A stretch of DNA of 64,000 nucleotides from Stagnimonas sp965279705 (lineage in GTDB: Bacteria > Pseudomonadota > Gammaproteobacteria > Nevskiales > Nevskiaceae), in assembly GCA_965279705.1 (NCBI GenBank), contig OZ257257.1, positions 558,001 to 622,000 of the forward strand, written 5' to 3'. Positions 15,968-25,101 of this stretch are shown piece after piece. Under the pieces are notes generated by a model that saw only the letters and a list, made by a program, of their open reading frames with translations, searched no databases and was not told where the DNA came from. The position numbers were made by a program, and so were the translations under genes. Positions within the stretch are counted from its first letter, which is position 1. Each line of letters starts with the position of its first letter.

Positions 15968-17059
15968 ATGAAAAACGCTACCCGCGCCGCGCTTGCGGCC
16001 ACGCTCATCGGGCTGGCTCTGCCGCTGCACGCGGAAGAGTTCCTCGACAAGCGCCCTTATGTTTCCCCCATGTTTGCCTACACGTTCGATGAAAACGACC
16101 GTGGCTCCGAAGAGGGTTTGGGCTGGTATTACGGTGCCGGCAAGACGCTCAACAAATACTGGAACGTCGAACTTGGGACCTTTTATTCCCGTTTCAATGA
16201 TCGCAACGGCGCCACGGGTGCTCTCTGGCGTGAATACGGCATGAAGCTCGACGGTCAGTTCTTCTACAGCCGTGAAAAACTGTTTTCCCCGTACTTCGGG
16301 TTCGGTGCAGGCGTGCAGCGTACGGATGTGCTTGGTACCGGTGTAAAAGACACTCAGCCGATGGTTGATGCCGGCTTGGGTTTCATCTCATGGTTTGACG
16401 TTGCCGGTTACGACGTGGGTTTGCGTGGCGATGCGCGCTATCGCTGGGCCTTCTTGGACAAGGTTGAACAGAGCTTTCCCCAGATTGATCAGCTGAACGA
16501 GCCGATCATCAAGGTTGGTCTCGTGTTGCCAGTCGGCCCCAAGACCGCTCTCGCTTCAACGGCTGCTGCCGGCACTGTCGCTGGTGGCTCCAAGACGCTT
16601 GACTCCGACGGTGATGGCGTGCCGGATGCTCTCGATCGCTGCCCTGGCAGTGCCCGCGGCGCTTTGGTCGATGCCAACGGTTGCCCCCGCGACACCACAC
16701 CGGCAACTGGCGGCGGTGCGCGTCAGTTCGACGATGTGCTGTTCGAGTTTGACCGCTCTGAGATCACCGCAGCTGGCACGAAGATCCTCGACAACGCAGC
16801 CGAAGTTGTTAACTCGGGCGCTTACAAGAGCCTCCGCGTCAACATTGCTGGTCACACTGACTGGATCGGTTCCGAGGGCTACAACCAGGCTCTGTCTGAG
16901 CGCCGTGCCAACGCGGTTCGCAGCTATCTGGTGAAGAAGGGCGTCGATGCCAGCCGCATCAGCACCTTCGCCTATGGTGAAACCACGCCGAAGGCTGACA
17001 ACCAGTCCGCTGAAGGCCGTGCACTCAACCGCCGCGCTGAAGTCAAAACCGGCGAGTAA
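15968..17059 (+). CDS. OmpA family outer-membrane protein with TSP3 linker
   Basis: Protein of 363 residues. Signal peptide (to PLHA), an N-terminal eight-strand-type beta-barrel (~residues 25-190, with alternating aromatic strands such as YWNVELGTFYSRF), a thrombospondin-type-3 calcium repeat (DSDGDGVPDALDRCPGS), then a peptidoglycan-binding OmpA domain (FEFDRSEITAAGTKIL, NIAGHTDWIGSEGYNQALSE, LNRRAEVK). It should link outer membrane and peptidoglycan, like OprF/OmpA. Own promoter and terminator, so monocistronic. Confidence 0.92.
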   Translation: MKNATRAALAATLIGLALPLHAEEFLDKRPYVSPMFAYTFDENDRGSEEGLGWYYGAGKTLNKYWNVELGTFYSRFNDRNGATGALWREYGMKLDGQFFYSREKLFSPYFGFGAGVQRTDVLGTGVKDTQPMVDAGLGFISWFDVAGYDVGLRGDARYRWAFLDKVEQSFPQIDQLNEPIIKVGLVLPVGPKTALASTAAAGTVAGGSKTLDSDGDGVPDALDRCPGSARGALVDANGCPRDTTPATGGGARQFDDVLFEFDRSEITAAGTKILDNAAEVVNSGAYKSLRVNIAGHTDWIGSEGYNQALSERRANAVRSYLVKKGVDASRISTFAYGETTPKADNQSAEGRALNRRAEVKTGE

Positions 17060-17072
17060 GTTGCATCTGCTG

Positions 17073-17106
17073 TAAAAAACCCCCGCACTAGCGGGGGTTT
17101 TTTTTG
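17073..17106 (+). terminator. intrinsic terminator after the OmpA-family gene
   Basis: AAAAACCCCCGC, ACTA loop and GCGGGGGTTTTTTTT give a strong GC stem with an eight-T tail. Confidence 0.92.
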
Positions 17107-17206
17107 GCATCGAATATGCGATGACGATCAATGTATTGAGTAGCGTGGTGTAGAGTTGAATTAGTTCATAGAAATCCGCTGAAAAGCCGAATCCGCACCT
17201 AAGCCC

Positions 17207-18028
17207 ATGACCGCACCCATCCGCCGGATTTCGCTACTGTTGGTTGGCGCTCTGCTCGCGGCCATTGCTGGTGCGCAGTCGCCTTACATCGTCGACGGTG
17301 ACGGCGATTTGGTCTCCGATGAAATCGACGATTGCCCCTATACGCATCCGGACGTACAGGTCGATTCAAAGGGTTGCCCCGCGCACCGCGATGACAGCGA
17401 TCTCGATGGTGTGCCGGATGATCTCGATGATTGCCCATACAGCACGCCCGGCGCGGTGGTCGATCAAAAAGGGTGCGCGCTGGACACGGATTTCGACGGC
17501 GTCGCCAATGGCGTCGACCGCTGCCCGAAGACGCCTTTGGCGATGCCGGTCAATGCAATGGGCTGCGGCGCGGGTGAACGTGCTGGCCCTGCGTCAGCAC
17601 CGCGCACGGGCACGGGCACTCCGTCACCGGTGACCGGCGTCACTGCGCCTGCTGTTGTACTGGGCCCCATTGGCAATCGGGGTTCAGCCAGCCAGTCCGC
17701 AATCGTTGCCGAAGCGCCTGAACTGGTTCTGGGTTTTCGCCACAACAGCATCCGCTTGGGCCGCAGCGACCTGGCAGCCATAAAAGCCTATTCAAAGATT
17801 TTCGCGCGCCGTCTCATGGCCGACTCAGCGGCTCGGTTGCACGTGTCGGCTCATGCCGATGCGCAGGAAGCCGATGCGGCCAGTCTGGCTGCCACCCGCA
17901 TGACGGCAGTGCGTGCAGCTTTTTTACAAGAAGGGATTGCACCCGATCGTATTCAGACTGAAAACGTCGTGCTGAAAAGTGGCGCAGCTGCGGGTAATCG
18001 TCGGGTAGTGACGACTCTGACTCACTGA
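17207..18028 (+). CDS. exported TSP3-repeat protein with OmpA-like C terminus
   Basis: Protein of 273 residues with a signal peptide (ISLLLVGALLAAIAGA), three successive TSP3/calcium repeats with paired cysteines (DGDGDLVSDEIDDCPYT, DSDLDGVPDDLDDCPYS, DTDFDGVANGVDRCPKT), a Gly/Pro/Thr-rich linker and a C-terminal domain (LGFRHNSIRLGRSDLAAI, then VSAHADAQEADAASLAATR) that looks like a diverged OmpA/peptidoglycan-binding domain. There is no barrel, so it is probably periplasmic. It follows the larger OmpA-family gene and may derive from the same stock. Its 3' end overlaps hemH by 7 bases on the opposite strand. Confidence 0.82.
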   Translation: MTAPIRRISLLLVGALLAAIAGAQSPYIVDGDGDLVSDEIDDCPYTHPDVQVDSKGCPAHRDDSDLDGVPDDLDDCPYSTPGAVVDQKGCALDTDFDGVANGVDRCPKTPLAMPVNAMGCGAGERAGPASAPRTGTGTPSPVTGVTAPAVVLGPIGNRGSASQSAIVAEAPELVLGFRHNSIRLGRSDLAAIKAYSKIFARRLMADSAARLHVSAHADAQEADAASLAATRMTAVRAAFLQEGIAPDRIQTENVVLKSGAAAGNRRVVTTLTH

Positions 18029-19098
18029 GCGGTTCGTATTGCATGCTCTGCACGCTGCGCAAGGGTTGTTGGATCCAGCAGTGCCGGTTGTGGATGGCCA
18101 AATGCGGATAGCAGCAAATCCGTGAGTGCATCCAGGTGTGCGCTGTTGTCATTCAAGGCAGCTATGTAGCGCAATGTGCCGCCCAGCTTCGCGAAGTCCT
18201 CGTGATATTCGACGGCGATTTCTTCCAGCGTCTCCAGACAGTCCGCTGCAAAGCCGGGGGCGATCACGTCCAGTGTCTTGACGCCGCGCGCTGACAAGGC
18301 TTCGAGATGCTCGTTGGTGTAGGGCTTGATCCAGGGTTCCTTGCCGAAGCGGGATTGAAAGCTCAGGCTCCAGTCGGCGGTTGAAAGCCCCAGGCGCTCT
18401 GCCAGCAAGCGCCCCGTTTTCTGGCAATGACAGAAGTAGGGATCGCCAAGATCGAAGTAGCGCTGTGGAATACCGTGAAACGACATCAGCAGATGCGCAC
18501 CGCGCCCTGCAGTTGTCCAGTGCGCTTCCACACTGGCAGCAAGCGCATCGATATAGCCCGGGTGGTCGTGATAGCTGTTGAGGGTGACGAGTTCCGGCAG
18601 CCAGCGGCGACGGCTCAGCGCAGCAAAAGTGGCGTCCAGCACGGCAGCTGTTGTGCTGGCTGAGTACTGCGGAAACAGCGGCAGCAGCACGATGCGGCGT
18701 ACGCCCTGCGCATCGAGCTCCGCCAGGGCGGCTTCTATCCCCGGCACGCCGTAACGCATTGCCAGTGCCACGGGCACCGCAGCGCCGGTGCGGGCAGACA
18801 GGCGCTGGGCAATACCCGTCGCCTGTCTCCTGCCGATGGCGACCAGAGGGCCACCCTCGGCAGTCCAGATCGCCTGGTACTTCGCTGCCAGTTTCTTCGG
18901 CCGCGTGTTGAGGATGATCAGATTGAGGATGGGCCACCACAGTGCGGGCTCGACATCGACCACGCGGGTGTCGCTCAGGAACTCCTTGAGATAGGCACGG
19001 ATCGCCTTCGGCGTCGGGGCCTCCGGCGTGCCGAGATTGACCAGCAGCACACCGGTTTTCGGGGGCTGCGCGTGCGCGGCCAGGGTCATGGTTTTCAT
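18022..19098 (-). CDS. hemH: ferrochelatase
   Basis: Enzyme of 358 residues inserting Fe2+ into protoporphyrin IX, last step of haem synthesis. Family segments: GVLLVNLGTPEAPT at the start, the metal-site His in LLMSFHGIPQRY, FQSRFGKEPWIKPYT, and APGFAADCLETLEEI. CHCQKTGRLL is also typical. The first ATG (19098) gives a short N-terminal extension; an ATG three codons later is equally possible. Convergent and overlapping with the TSP3 protein gene. Confidence 0.94.
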   Translation of the reverse strand: MKTMTLAAHAQPPKTGVLLVNLGTPEAPTPKAIRAYLKEFLSDTRVVDVEPALWWPILNLIILNTRPKKLAAKYQAIWTAEGGPLVAIGRRQATGIAQRLSARTGAAVPVALAMRYGVPGIEAALAELDAQGVRRIVLLPLFPQYSASTTAAVLDATFAALSRRRWLPELVTLNSYHDHPGYIDALAASVEAHWTTAGRGAHLLMSFHGIPQRYFDLGDPYFCHCQKTGRLLAERLGLSTADWSLSFQSRFGKEPWIKPYTNEHLEALSARGVKTLDVIAPGFAADCLETLEEIAVEYHEDFAKLGGTLRYIAALNDNSAHLDALTDLLLSAFGHPQPALLDPTTLAQRAEHAIRTAQ

Positions 19099-19113
19099 GC
19101 CACGCAGACTGGT

Positions 19114-20760
19114 TTAGCTCTGCGCAAGTTTCAAGGCGCGGCGGCGAAAATAATCGTGCCAGGCAAACATCGCGCGATGCCCCAGGAACAGCATCATCGG
19201 CAGATTGATGGCGAACATGAAACCCATGCCGATGGAGCTGATCGAATCCAGCTGCTCGCTGGTTTTGAGCCAGCCGGCGCAGGCCAGTGCCGCCGCCGCA
19301 CACCAGAGCAGGCGCAGGGGCAGGATGTGCTTCGCCCCGCCGAGAAAGATCACCGCCTGCTCGGCGTAATAGCCATAGCTGATGAGCGTGGAGAGCGAGA
19401 ACACCCACACCGCGATGGTGATGAGCCAGCGACCCAGGCCCTCGTGCACGCTGTCGAAACTCTTGGCCACCAAGGTCGCGCCACGGTAGTCCGCGAAGAG
19501 ACCACTCTCGGCGACATCCGGCCGGGTGGTGGATTTGATCGGGCGCCAGTTCACCTTCAGCGCATCGGCGGCGACCTCGGGGGCGGAGTCCACCGTGCCG
19601 TAGTTGCGCACGCGGCCCTCAGGCGTGGTGAGCACCATGAACACCGGCGCGCCGACCTTGAGCTGTTCGGTGCCCTTGAAGATCACCGGCTGCGGCTGCC
19701 AGTGGCCTTCGCTCACCTTGACGATGGCCGGCGGCACATCGAAGTGGAGTGCGGGCGGGCGGTTCCACAGGCCGGTGCAGAGAATGACGAGACCCGTGAC
19801 GGTGCAGACGAAGATGGTGTCGATGAAGGGTTCAAGACCTGCCACCACGCCCTCGGTAACGGGCTCTGGCGTCTTCACGGCCGAGTGCGCGATGGGCGCT
19901 GTCCCTAAGCCCGACTCGCTGGAGAACAAGGCGCGCTTCATACCGAACATGAAGGCCGCACCGAAGCTCGCGCCCGTGAAGGCACCTGCGCCCTCGGTGG
20001 CTGAAAACGCGCTGGTGAAGATGAGTTTCATCAAGTCCGGCAGCGCGCTCGCGTGTTGCAGAATCACGTAGAGGCCGGCCAGCACATAGAGCCCGCATTT
20101 GAACGGCACGAGTGTTTTGGTAACATTGCCGATGCGAGAGATGCCGCCGACGATGACCACGCCTGCGAGCGTGGCGATGATGAGGCCCGAGACCCAGGGC
20201 GGCACGCCGAAGTATTCGCGCGTGGTGTCGGCCGCGCTCCAAGTCTGGAACATGTTGCCGCCGGTGAAGGCGAATAGCAGCAGCGCCAATGCGAAGGCGG
20301 TGCCGATGACCTTGCCCGCCGTGCCGCCAATGGCGTTGCGCGCGACGAACATGGTGCCGCCGTGCGGGTTCTTCGGGTCGCTGACGTCGCGGTAGAGCAG
20401 GGCGAGTGTGACCTCGGTGGACTTGAGCGCCATGCCGACAATACCGATCGTCCACATCCAGAAGATCGCACCCGGCCCGCCCAGCTCGACGGCAATCGCC
20501 ATGCCGGCAATCGCACCAAGCCCTACGGTGCCGGAGAGTGCGGCGGTGAGGGCCTGGAAGTGTGTCAGCGCGCCGGGCCCACTATCGGTATCGACCCCGC
20601 CCTTACCGCGCAGCAGCGCGATGCCGTGGGTGAGCGAGCGGTACTGGCTGAAGCCGCTCCACACCGTGAAGATCAGGCCGGTGAGCAGCAGGCCAACCAG
20701 CATCGGCACCGACAGCAGGAAGTTATTGAGGGCGTCGATGACTGCGAAGAGTTTTTCCAT
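19114..20760 (-). CDS. sodium:alanine/glycine symporter, AGCS family, with large insert
   Basis: Membrane carrier of 548 residues. AGCS hallmarks are GLLLTGLIFTVWSGFSQ, LTAALSGTVGLGAIAGMAIA (the sodium/substrate motif region), GGTMFVARNAI and STLISYGYYAEQA. Unusually, about 110 hydrophilic residues (roughly 330-440) containing a beta-rich segment (HWQPQPVIFKGTEQLKVGAP) interrupt two membrane helices where I expect only a short loop. AAGGA lies 9 bases ahead of the ATG at 20760, favouring it over an ATG three codons upstream. Imports a small neutral amino acid with Na+; substrate inferred from family. Confidence 0.86.
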   Translation of the reverse strand: MEKLFAVIDALNNFLLSVPMLVGLLLTGLIFTVWSGFSQYRSLTHGIALLRGKGGVDTDSGPGALTHFQALTAALSGTVGLGAIAGMAIAVELGGPGAIFWMWTIGIVGMALKSTEVTLALLYRDVSDPKNPHGGTMFVARNAIGGTAGKVIGTAFALALLLFAFTGGNMFQTWSAADTTREYFGVPPWVSGLIIATLAGVVIVGGISRIGNVTKTLVPFKCGLYVLAGLYVILQHASALPDLMKLIFTSAFSATEGAGAFTGASFGAAFMFGMKRALFSSESGLGTAPIAHSAVKTPEPVTEGVVAGLEPFIDTIFVCTVTGLVILCTGLWNRPPALHFDVPPAIVKVSEGHWQPQPVIFKGTEQLKVGAPVFMVLTTPEGRVRNYGTVDSAPEVAADALKVNWRPIKSTTRPDVAESGLFADYRGATLVAKSFDSVHEGLGRWLITIAVWVFSLSTLISYGYYAEQAVIFLGGAKHILPLRLLWCAAAALACAGWLKTSEQLDSISSIGMGFMFAINLPMMLFLGHRAMFAWHDYFRRRALKLAQS

Positions 20761-20784
20761 TTCACCCATTCCTTAATCCGTAAA

Positions 20785-20811
20785 CAAAAACCCCCGGCTC
20801 GTGGCCGGGGG
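20785..20811 (-). terminator. intrinsic terminator of the APC permease gene
   Basis: CCCCCGGC pairs with GCCGGGGG, and on the minus strand five T follow. It separates the permease gene from the downstream symporter gene. Confidence 0.85.
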
Positions 20812-20830
20812 CTGTTGAAGCAGCGTCAGT

Positions 20831-22243
20831 TTAGGCGCTTGCGAGCTTGCTATGGCTGCGCGAGTAGGTGAAATACACCACGAGGCCCACGCTCATCCAG
20901 ATCGCGAAACCAATCCAGGTCAAGGCCGGCAGGCTCACCATCAGCCAGGCGCAGAAGCCCATGCCGAGAATGGGGATGAGGGGCACCAGCGGGGTCTTGA
21001 ACGGGCGGGCCATATCGGGGCGCGTCTTGCGCAGCATGATGACGCTGGCGCAAACCAGGAAGAACGCGCCGAGCGTGCCGAGGTTCACCAACTCCGCCAC
21101 CTTACCGATGGGGAAGAAACCGGCGATCAGCGAGATCACCACACCGGCGCCGAGAATCAGCTTCACCGGCGTCTGCGTCTTGGGATGCACCGCTGCCATG
21201 CGGGCGGGCAGCAGGCCATCGCGGCTCATTGCCAGTACCACGCGGGTGAGGCCGTAGAACAGCACCAGCATGACGGTAGTGATGCCGAAAATTGCACCGG
21301 TCGCAATCATGCCCTTGGCCCAGGGGATGCCGAGCGTGCCCATGGCGGCGGCGACCGGTGCCTTGATGTCGATCTGCGCATACGGGACCACGCCGGTGAG
21401 GATGGCCGAGACGATGATGTAGAGCACGGTGCAGATGGCCAGCGAAGACAGAATGCCGATGGGCAGATCGCGCTGCGGGTTGATCGCTTCTTCACCGGCG
21501 GTGGAGACGGCATCGAAGCCGATGTAGGCGAAGAAGATCAGTGCGGCGGCAGTCGTCACGCCCAGAAAACCGTAGTGGCCGACGCCATCGGCATCCACCA
21601 CCCGCTGCGGGATGAAGGGGTGCCAGTTTTCGGTGTTGACGTGCGGGCCGGCGATGGCGATGAAGGCGACGATGGTGGCGAGCTTCACCATCACCATCAC
21701 GCCGTTGAAGCGAGCTGATTCCTTTACGCCCCAGCACAGCAGCACCGACAGTAGAAGCACTATCCCCATCGCCGGGATATTGGCGACGGCACCCGCCACT
21801 TCACCCGGTGCCGAGGTGTATTCCACCGGCAACGTGATGTTGAAAAAGCCTTCCATGATCTTGCCGAGATAGCCCGACCAGCCGATGGAAACGGTGGCGG
21901 TGGCCACAGCGTATTCGAGCAGCAGAATCCAGCCGATCACCCAGGCTGCGAACTCGCCGATGCCCGCATAGGCGTAGCCGTAGGCGCTGCCGCTGCCTCC
22001 GATGGCGCTGCTGAGTTCCGCGTAGCAGAGTGCTGCGAAACCGCAGGCTAGGCCGGAGATGACGAAGGAGAGAACAATCGCCGGGCCCGCATGCTGTGCG
22101 GCGGCGACGCCAGTGAGCACGAAGATGCCGGTGCCGATGATGCAGCCGATACCGAGCAGGGTGAGATCCCAAGCCGTCAGGCAGCGCTTGAGGCCGTGAT
22201 TGGCGGTGGGGTCGATGGGTTTGGTTCTGGTGAAACTACTCAT
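20831..22243 (-). CDS. APC family amino-acid permease (cationic amino acid transporter type)
   Basis: Permease of 470 residues with about 12-13 membrane helices. The first helix carries LLGIGCIIGTGIFVLTG, the unwound substrate site of APC carriers; AGPAIVLSFVISGLACGFAALCYAE and FFAYIGFDAVSTAGEEAINPQRDLPIGI are diagnostic of the YfnA/CAT branch. Likely takes up amino acids; specificity cannot be read. Followed by its own terminator. Confidence 0.9.
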   Translation of the reverse strand: MSSFTRTKPIDPTANHGLKRCLTAWDLTLLGIGCIIGTGIFVLTGVAAAQHAGPAIVLSFVISGLACGFAALCYAELSSAIGGSGSAYGYAYAGIGEFAAWVIGWILLLEYAVATATVSIGWSGYLGKIMEGFFNITLPVEYTSAPGEVAGAVANIPAMGIVLLLSVLLCWGVKESARFNGVMVMVKLATIVAFIAIAGPHVNTENWHPFIPQRVVDADGVGHYGFLGVTTAAALIFFAYIGFDAVSTAGEEAINPQRDLPIGILSSLAICTVLYIIVSAILTGVVPYAQIDIKAPVAAAMGTLGIPWAKGMIATGAIFGITTVMLVLFYGLTRVVLAMSRDGLLPARMAAVHPKTQTPVKLILGAGVVISLIAGFFPIGKVAELVNLGTLGAFFLVCASVIMLRKTRPDMARPFKTPLVPLIPILGMGFCAWLMVSLPALTWIGFAIWMSVGLVVYFTYSRSHSKLASA

Positions 22244-22310
22244 GTTGGGTAATCCCTTTTAGTTAACGATTTCCTCGCACGCGAGAAGTATGCCCTTTGT
22301 GCTTCGTACA

Positions 22311-22338
22311 CAAAAAAGCGGCCCGCGAGGGCCGCTTT
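22311..22338 (-). terminator. intrinsic terminator after the thiolase gene
   Basis: AAAGCGGCCC, GCGA loop and GGGCCGCTTT form a 10-bp stem followed on the minus strand by a T run, 18 bases past the thiolase stop. Confidence 0.9.
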
Positions 22339-22355
22339 GGCAATGCCGCAGCGCG

Positions 22356-23639
22356 CTATCTTTCGATGATCGCGGTCACGCCCAAACCGCCCGCGGCGCA
22401 GATCGAGATCAATCCACGGCCGCCCTTGTTCTCGTCGAGGATCTTGGCCAGCGAGGCCAGAATGCGGCCGCCGGTTGCGGCAAACGGGTGACCCGCTGCC
22501 AGCGAGCCGCCCTTCACATTCATCTTGGCGCGGTCGATGGAGCCCAAGGCGCCGGCAAGACCGAGCTTGTTGCGGCAGTAGTCGTCGCTCTCCCAGGCCT
22601 TGAGAGTGCACAGCACCTGGCCGGCAAAGGCTTCGTGGATTTCATAGAAGTCGAAATCCTGCAATTTGATGCCCGCGCGCGCCAGCATCTGCGGCACGGC
22701 ATAGGCGGGGGCCATCAGAAGTCCTTCCTTCTCGTTGCCGGCAAAGTCTACGGCGGCGGTCTGGCAGTGCGTGAGATAGGCCAGCGGCTTGAAGCCCTTG
22801 GCCTTGCACCACTCGTCACTGGCCAGCAGCACGGCGGAGGCGCCGTCGGTGAGCGGCGTGGAGTTGCCGGCGGTCAGCGTGCCGCGACCTGATTTTTTGT
22901 CGAAGGCGGGGCTGAGCGAAGCCAGCTTTTCGAGCGTGATGTCGGCGCGCAGATTGTTGTCGCGGGTGAGCTTGCCGAACGGCACGATGAGGTCGTCATA
23001 GAAGCCGGCGTCGTAGGCGGCAGCGGCTTTCTTGTGGCTCTCGTAGGCGAGCAGATCCTGTGCTTCGCGGGAGATTTTCCACTCCTTGACCATCACTTCC
23101 GTGTGGTCGCCCATGCTCATCTTGGTGCGCGGCTCGCCGTTATTGGGGATAGCCGGGGCCAGCATGGCGGGGCGGAACTTGGCAAGCGCTGCAAGGCGCT
23201 GGCCGGTGGTCTTCGCACGGTTGGCTTCGAGCAGAATCTTGCGCAGCTTGTCGTTGAGGGCAACGGGGGCATCCGAGGTGGTGTCGGTGCCGCCGCCGAT
23301 GCCGCTCTCGATCTGGCCGAGCGCGATCTTGTTGGCGATGTTGATCGCTGATTGCAGCCCGGTGCCACAGGCCATCTGCAAATCATAGGCAGGTGTCGCG
23401 GCACTCAAACCGCAGGAGAGCACCGATTCGCGGCAGAGGTTGAAGTCGCGCGAGTGCTTGAGCACCGCACCGGCAGCGACTTCACCGAGCGCCTCGCCAT
23501 GCAGCTGGAATTTGTCCACCACACCCTTGAAGGCGGCGGTGAGCATTTCCTGGTTGGATTTGGTCGAGTAGGCAGTGTTGCTGCGCGCAAACGGTATGCG
23601 GCTGCCGCCAACGATGGCGACTTTGCGGCCGTATTTCAT
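22356..23639 (-). CDS. acetyl-CoA C-acetyltransferase (thiolase, FadI-like)
   Basis: Thiolase of 427 residues, a second family member beside the fadI at 477-1784. Nucleophile Cys in DLQMACGTGLQS, His in YEIHEAFAGQ, HPFAATGGR and the second Cys in SICAAGGLG are all present, so it should be active. The ACGTGLQ nucleophile loop differs from ACATSFQ of the other copy, pointing to a different chain-length or biosynthetic role. GGAG precedes the ATG. Stands alone between the permease and the diguanylate cyclase genes. Confidence 0.9.
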   Translation of the reverse strand: MKYGRKVAIVGGSRIPFARSNTAYSTKSNQEMLTAAFKGVVDKFQLHGEALGEVAAGAVLKHSRDFNLCRESVLSCGLSAATPAYDLQMACGTGLQSAINIANKIALGQIESGIGGGTDTTSDAPVALNDKLRKILLEANRAKTTGQRLAALAKFRPAMLAPAIPNNGEPRTKMSMGDHTEVMVKEWKISREAQDLLAYESHKKAAAAYDAGFYDDLIVPFGKLTRDNNLRADITLEKLASLSPAFDKKSGRGTLTAGNSTPLTDGASAVLLASDEWCKAKGFKPLAYLTHCQTAAVDFAGNEKEGLLMAPAYAVPQMLARAGIKLQDFDFYEIHEAFAGQVLCTLKAWESDDYCRNKLGLAGALGSIDRAKMNVKGGSLAAGHPFAATGGRILASLAKILDENKGGRGLISICAAGGLGVTAIIER

Positions 23640-23662
23640 GGGTAACTCCGTGTAGAGGGCGA

Positions 23663-24892
23663 TCAGAGAGGTTGCGGCGCGGATTGTAACGGTGGCAGCT
23701 GCTGGATTTCCGCTCGCGCACGTCCTTGTGCCTTGGCGCGGTAAAGCGCGGCATCGGCGGCTTGCAGCAAGGACTCTTTGTTGTAGCCGTCAGTATTGTT
23801 GGCGTGGGCTATGCCCATGCTGAGCGTGGTGGTCGTGCCCAATCGCTGCGTCAACGCAGCGCTGCGGGTGGCGAACCGGGCGGTTAGATCGGCAATGCGG
23901 CCTTCGATTTCCTCGGGCGGCAAACCCATCCAAAGCGCTGCAAACTCATCGCCGCCCAATCGGGCGATGCAGTCCAGCGGGTGGCGCACGATGTCCTGTA
24001 AAGCATCGGCCAAAGCACATAGCGCGGTATCGCCCAGTGCATGACCGCCGCTGTCGTTTATGGCTTTGAAGTTGTCGATGTCGAGCGCCAGCACGGTGAG
24101 GCTGCTCTGCTCGCGCAGCGACTGGCGCAACAGGATATCCAGACGATCTTCAAAAACGCGACGGTTGTAGATGCCGGTCAAAGGATCGCGCTCGGCCAGC
24201 TCCACCGCAATCATGCGGGTGAGAAAGTTGCGGCGATAGGTTTTGTCCAGCATGTAGCGGCCAATCGCGCACACCAGGTTGAAGGCCACGAGAAAGAAAG
24301 CGCTGTAGACCACCACGCCAAAATCCACCTTGCTGGCAGCAATGCTCAGGATGAAAACCGCACTGATCGACAGCCCGATGCTGAGGGCCGCATGGAACAT
24401 CGCCCCCGATAAAAAGTAGATCACCGCGACATACAGCAGCAGGGATTCGTTGGCATACGGCGGCCGATCGGCGGTAATGACCATTTGCGGGATCACCCAG
24501 GCCAGCGTCAGCCCCGCAATCACCATCGTGGTGATGTTGATCGGCACGATCCACGGCTTGCAGGGCTTGAGCCGCATGCAGACCCAGGCGATGACGAAGA
24601 CGGGGGTCAGCACCCAGATCAGGATGTGCGTCACCTGTCGGGGGTAGTGCATGCCCAGTGCGAGTAGATCGAGAAGCTGGAACCCCACCATCAGCACTGT
24701 GAACAGCAGCAAGCCACCTCGTGCCTGGGCGGCACAGCCACTGGCGCGATCAAGCAGGTAGTCGGCTTCCAGCGCGATATCGGCAAATCGCAAGGTGATG
24801 CCGGGACGTGATATCTCGGCTTGCACCGTAGCAAGCCGGGAGCCCGGCAGTGGCCTGCCTGCGAGCGATGCGGTGCGTTCTGAAAGATTCAT
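23663..24892 (-). CDS. membrane-bound diguanylate cyclase (GGDEF)
   Basis: Protein of 409 residues: a hydrophilic N terminus, about six membrane helices (~residues 60-220), then a GGDEF domain with DPLTGIYNRRVFEDRLD, LDIDNFKAINDSGGHALGD and the active-site RLGGDEFAAL. It makes c-di-GMP from two GTP. The inhibitory I-site position five residues before GGDEF reads HPLD instead of RxxD, so feedback inhibition may be absent. The membrane part resembles an MASE-type sensor but I cannot name the ligand. ATG at 24892 is chosen because the upstream extension looks non-family. Confidence 0.87.
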   Translation of the reverse strand: MNLSERTASLAGRPLPGSRLATVQAEISRPGITLRFADIALEADYLLDRASGCAAQARGGLLLFTVLMVGFQLLDLLALGMHYPRQVTHILIWVLTPVFVIAWVCMRLKPCKPWIVPINITTMVIAGLTLAWVIPQMVITADRPPYANESLLLYVAVIYFLSGAMFHAALSIGLSISAVFILSIAASKVDFGVVVYSAFFLVAFNLVCAIGRYMLDKTYRRNFLTRMIAVELAERDPLTGIYNRRVFEDRLDILLRQSLREQSSLTVLALDIDNFKAINDSGGHALGDTALCALADALQDIVRHPLDCIARLGGDEFAALWMGLPPEEIEGRIADLTARFATRSAALTQRLGTTTTLSMGIAHANNTDGYNKESLLQAADAALYRAKAQGRARAEIQQLPPLQSAPQPL

Positions 24893-24968
24893 AAGTCGCG
24901 CCGAGTTTAATGGGCGGGCGCCAAACCCGCCTAAAGCCTGCAAATAAAGCCTGAAACGACCGCCCCCC

Positions 24969-24997
24969 TTGAATCCTGCGGGTTCGTCCGCAACAAT
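24969..24997 (+). promoter_or_regulatory. promoter of groES-groEL
   Basis: TTGAAT (24969-24974), 17-base spacer, AACAAT (24992-24997). The CIRCE operator begins at the last base of the -10, so HrcA binding would block initiation. I did not find a convincing sigma32 promoter. Confidence 0.6.
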
Positions 24998-25023
24998 TAG
25001 CAGCCTCTAGGGGAGAGTGCTAA
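24997..25023. promoter_or_regulatory. CIRCE operator (HrcA binding site)
   Basis: TTAGCAGCC, nine bases, GAGTGCTAA. The right arm is a perfect match to the CIRCE consensus TTAGCACTC-N9-GAGTGCTAA and the left arm matches at 7 of 9 positions. It lies 78 bases ahead of groES, in the 5' untranslated region, as usual for HrcA-repressed chaperonin operons. Confidence 0.85.
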
Positions 25024-25101
25024 CAAAACAGAAGCGCCTCCTCGGAGCACCCCTGATTTCAAAAAACTGAAGTCCTTTCAATTAACTCCTCAGGAGCATC
25101 C

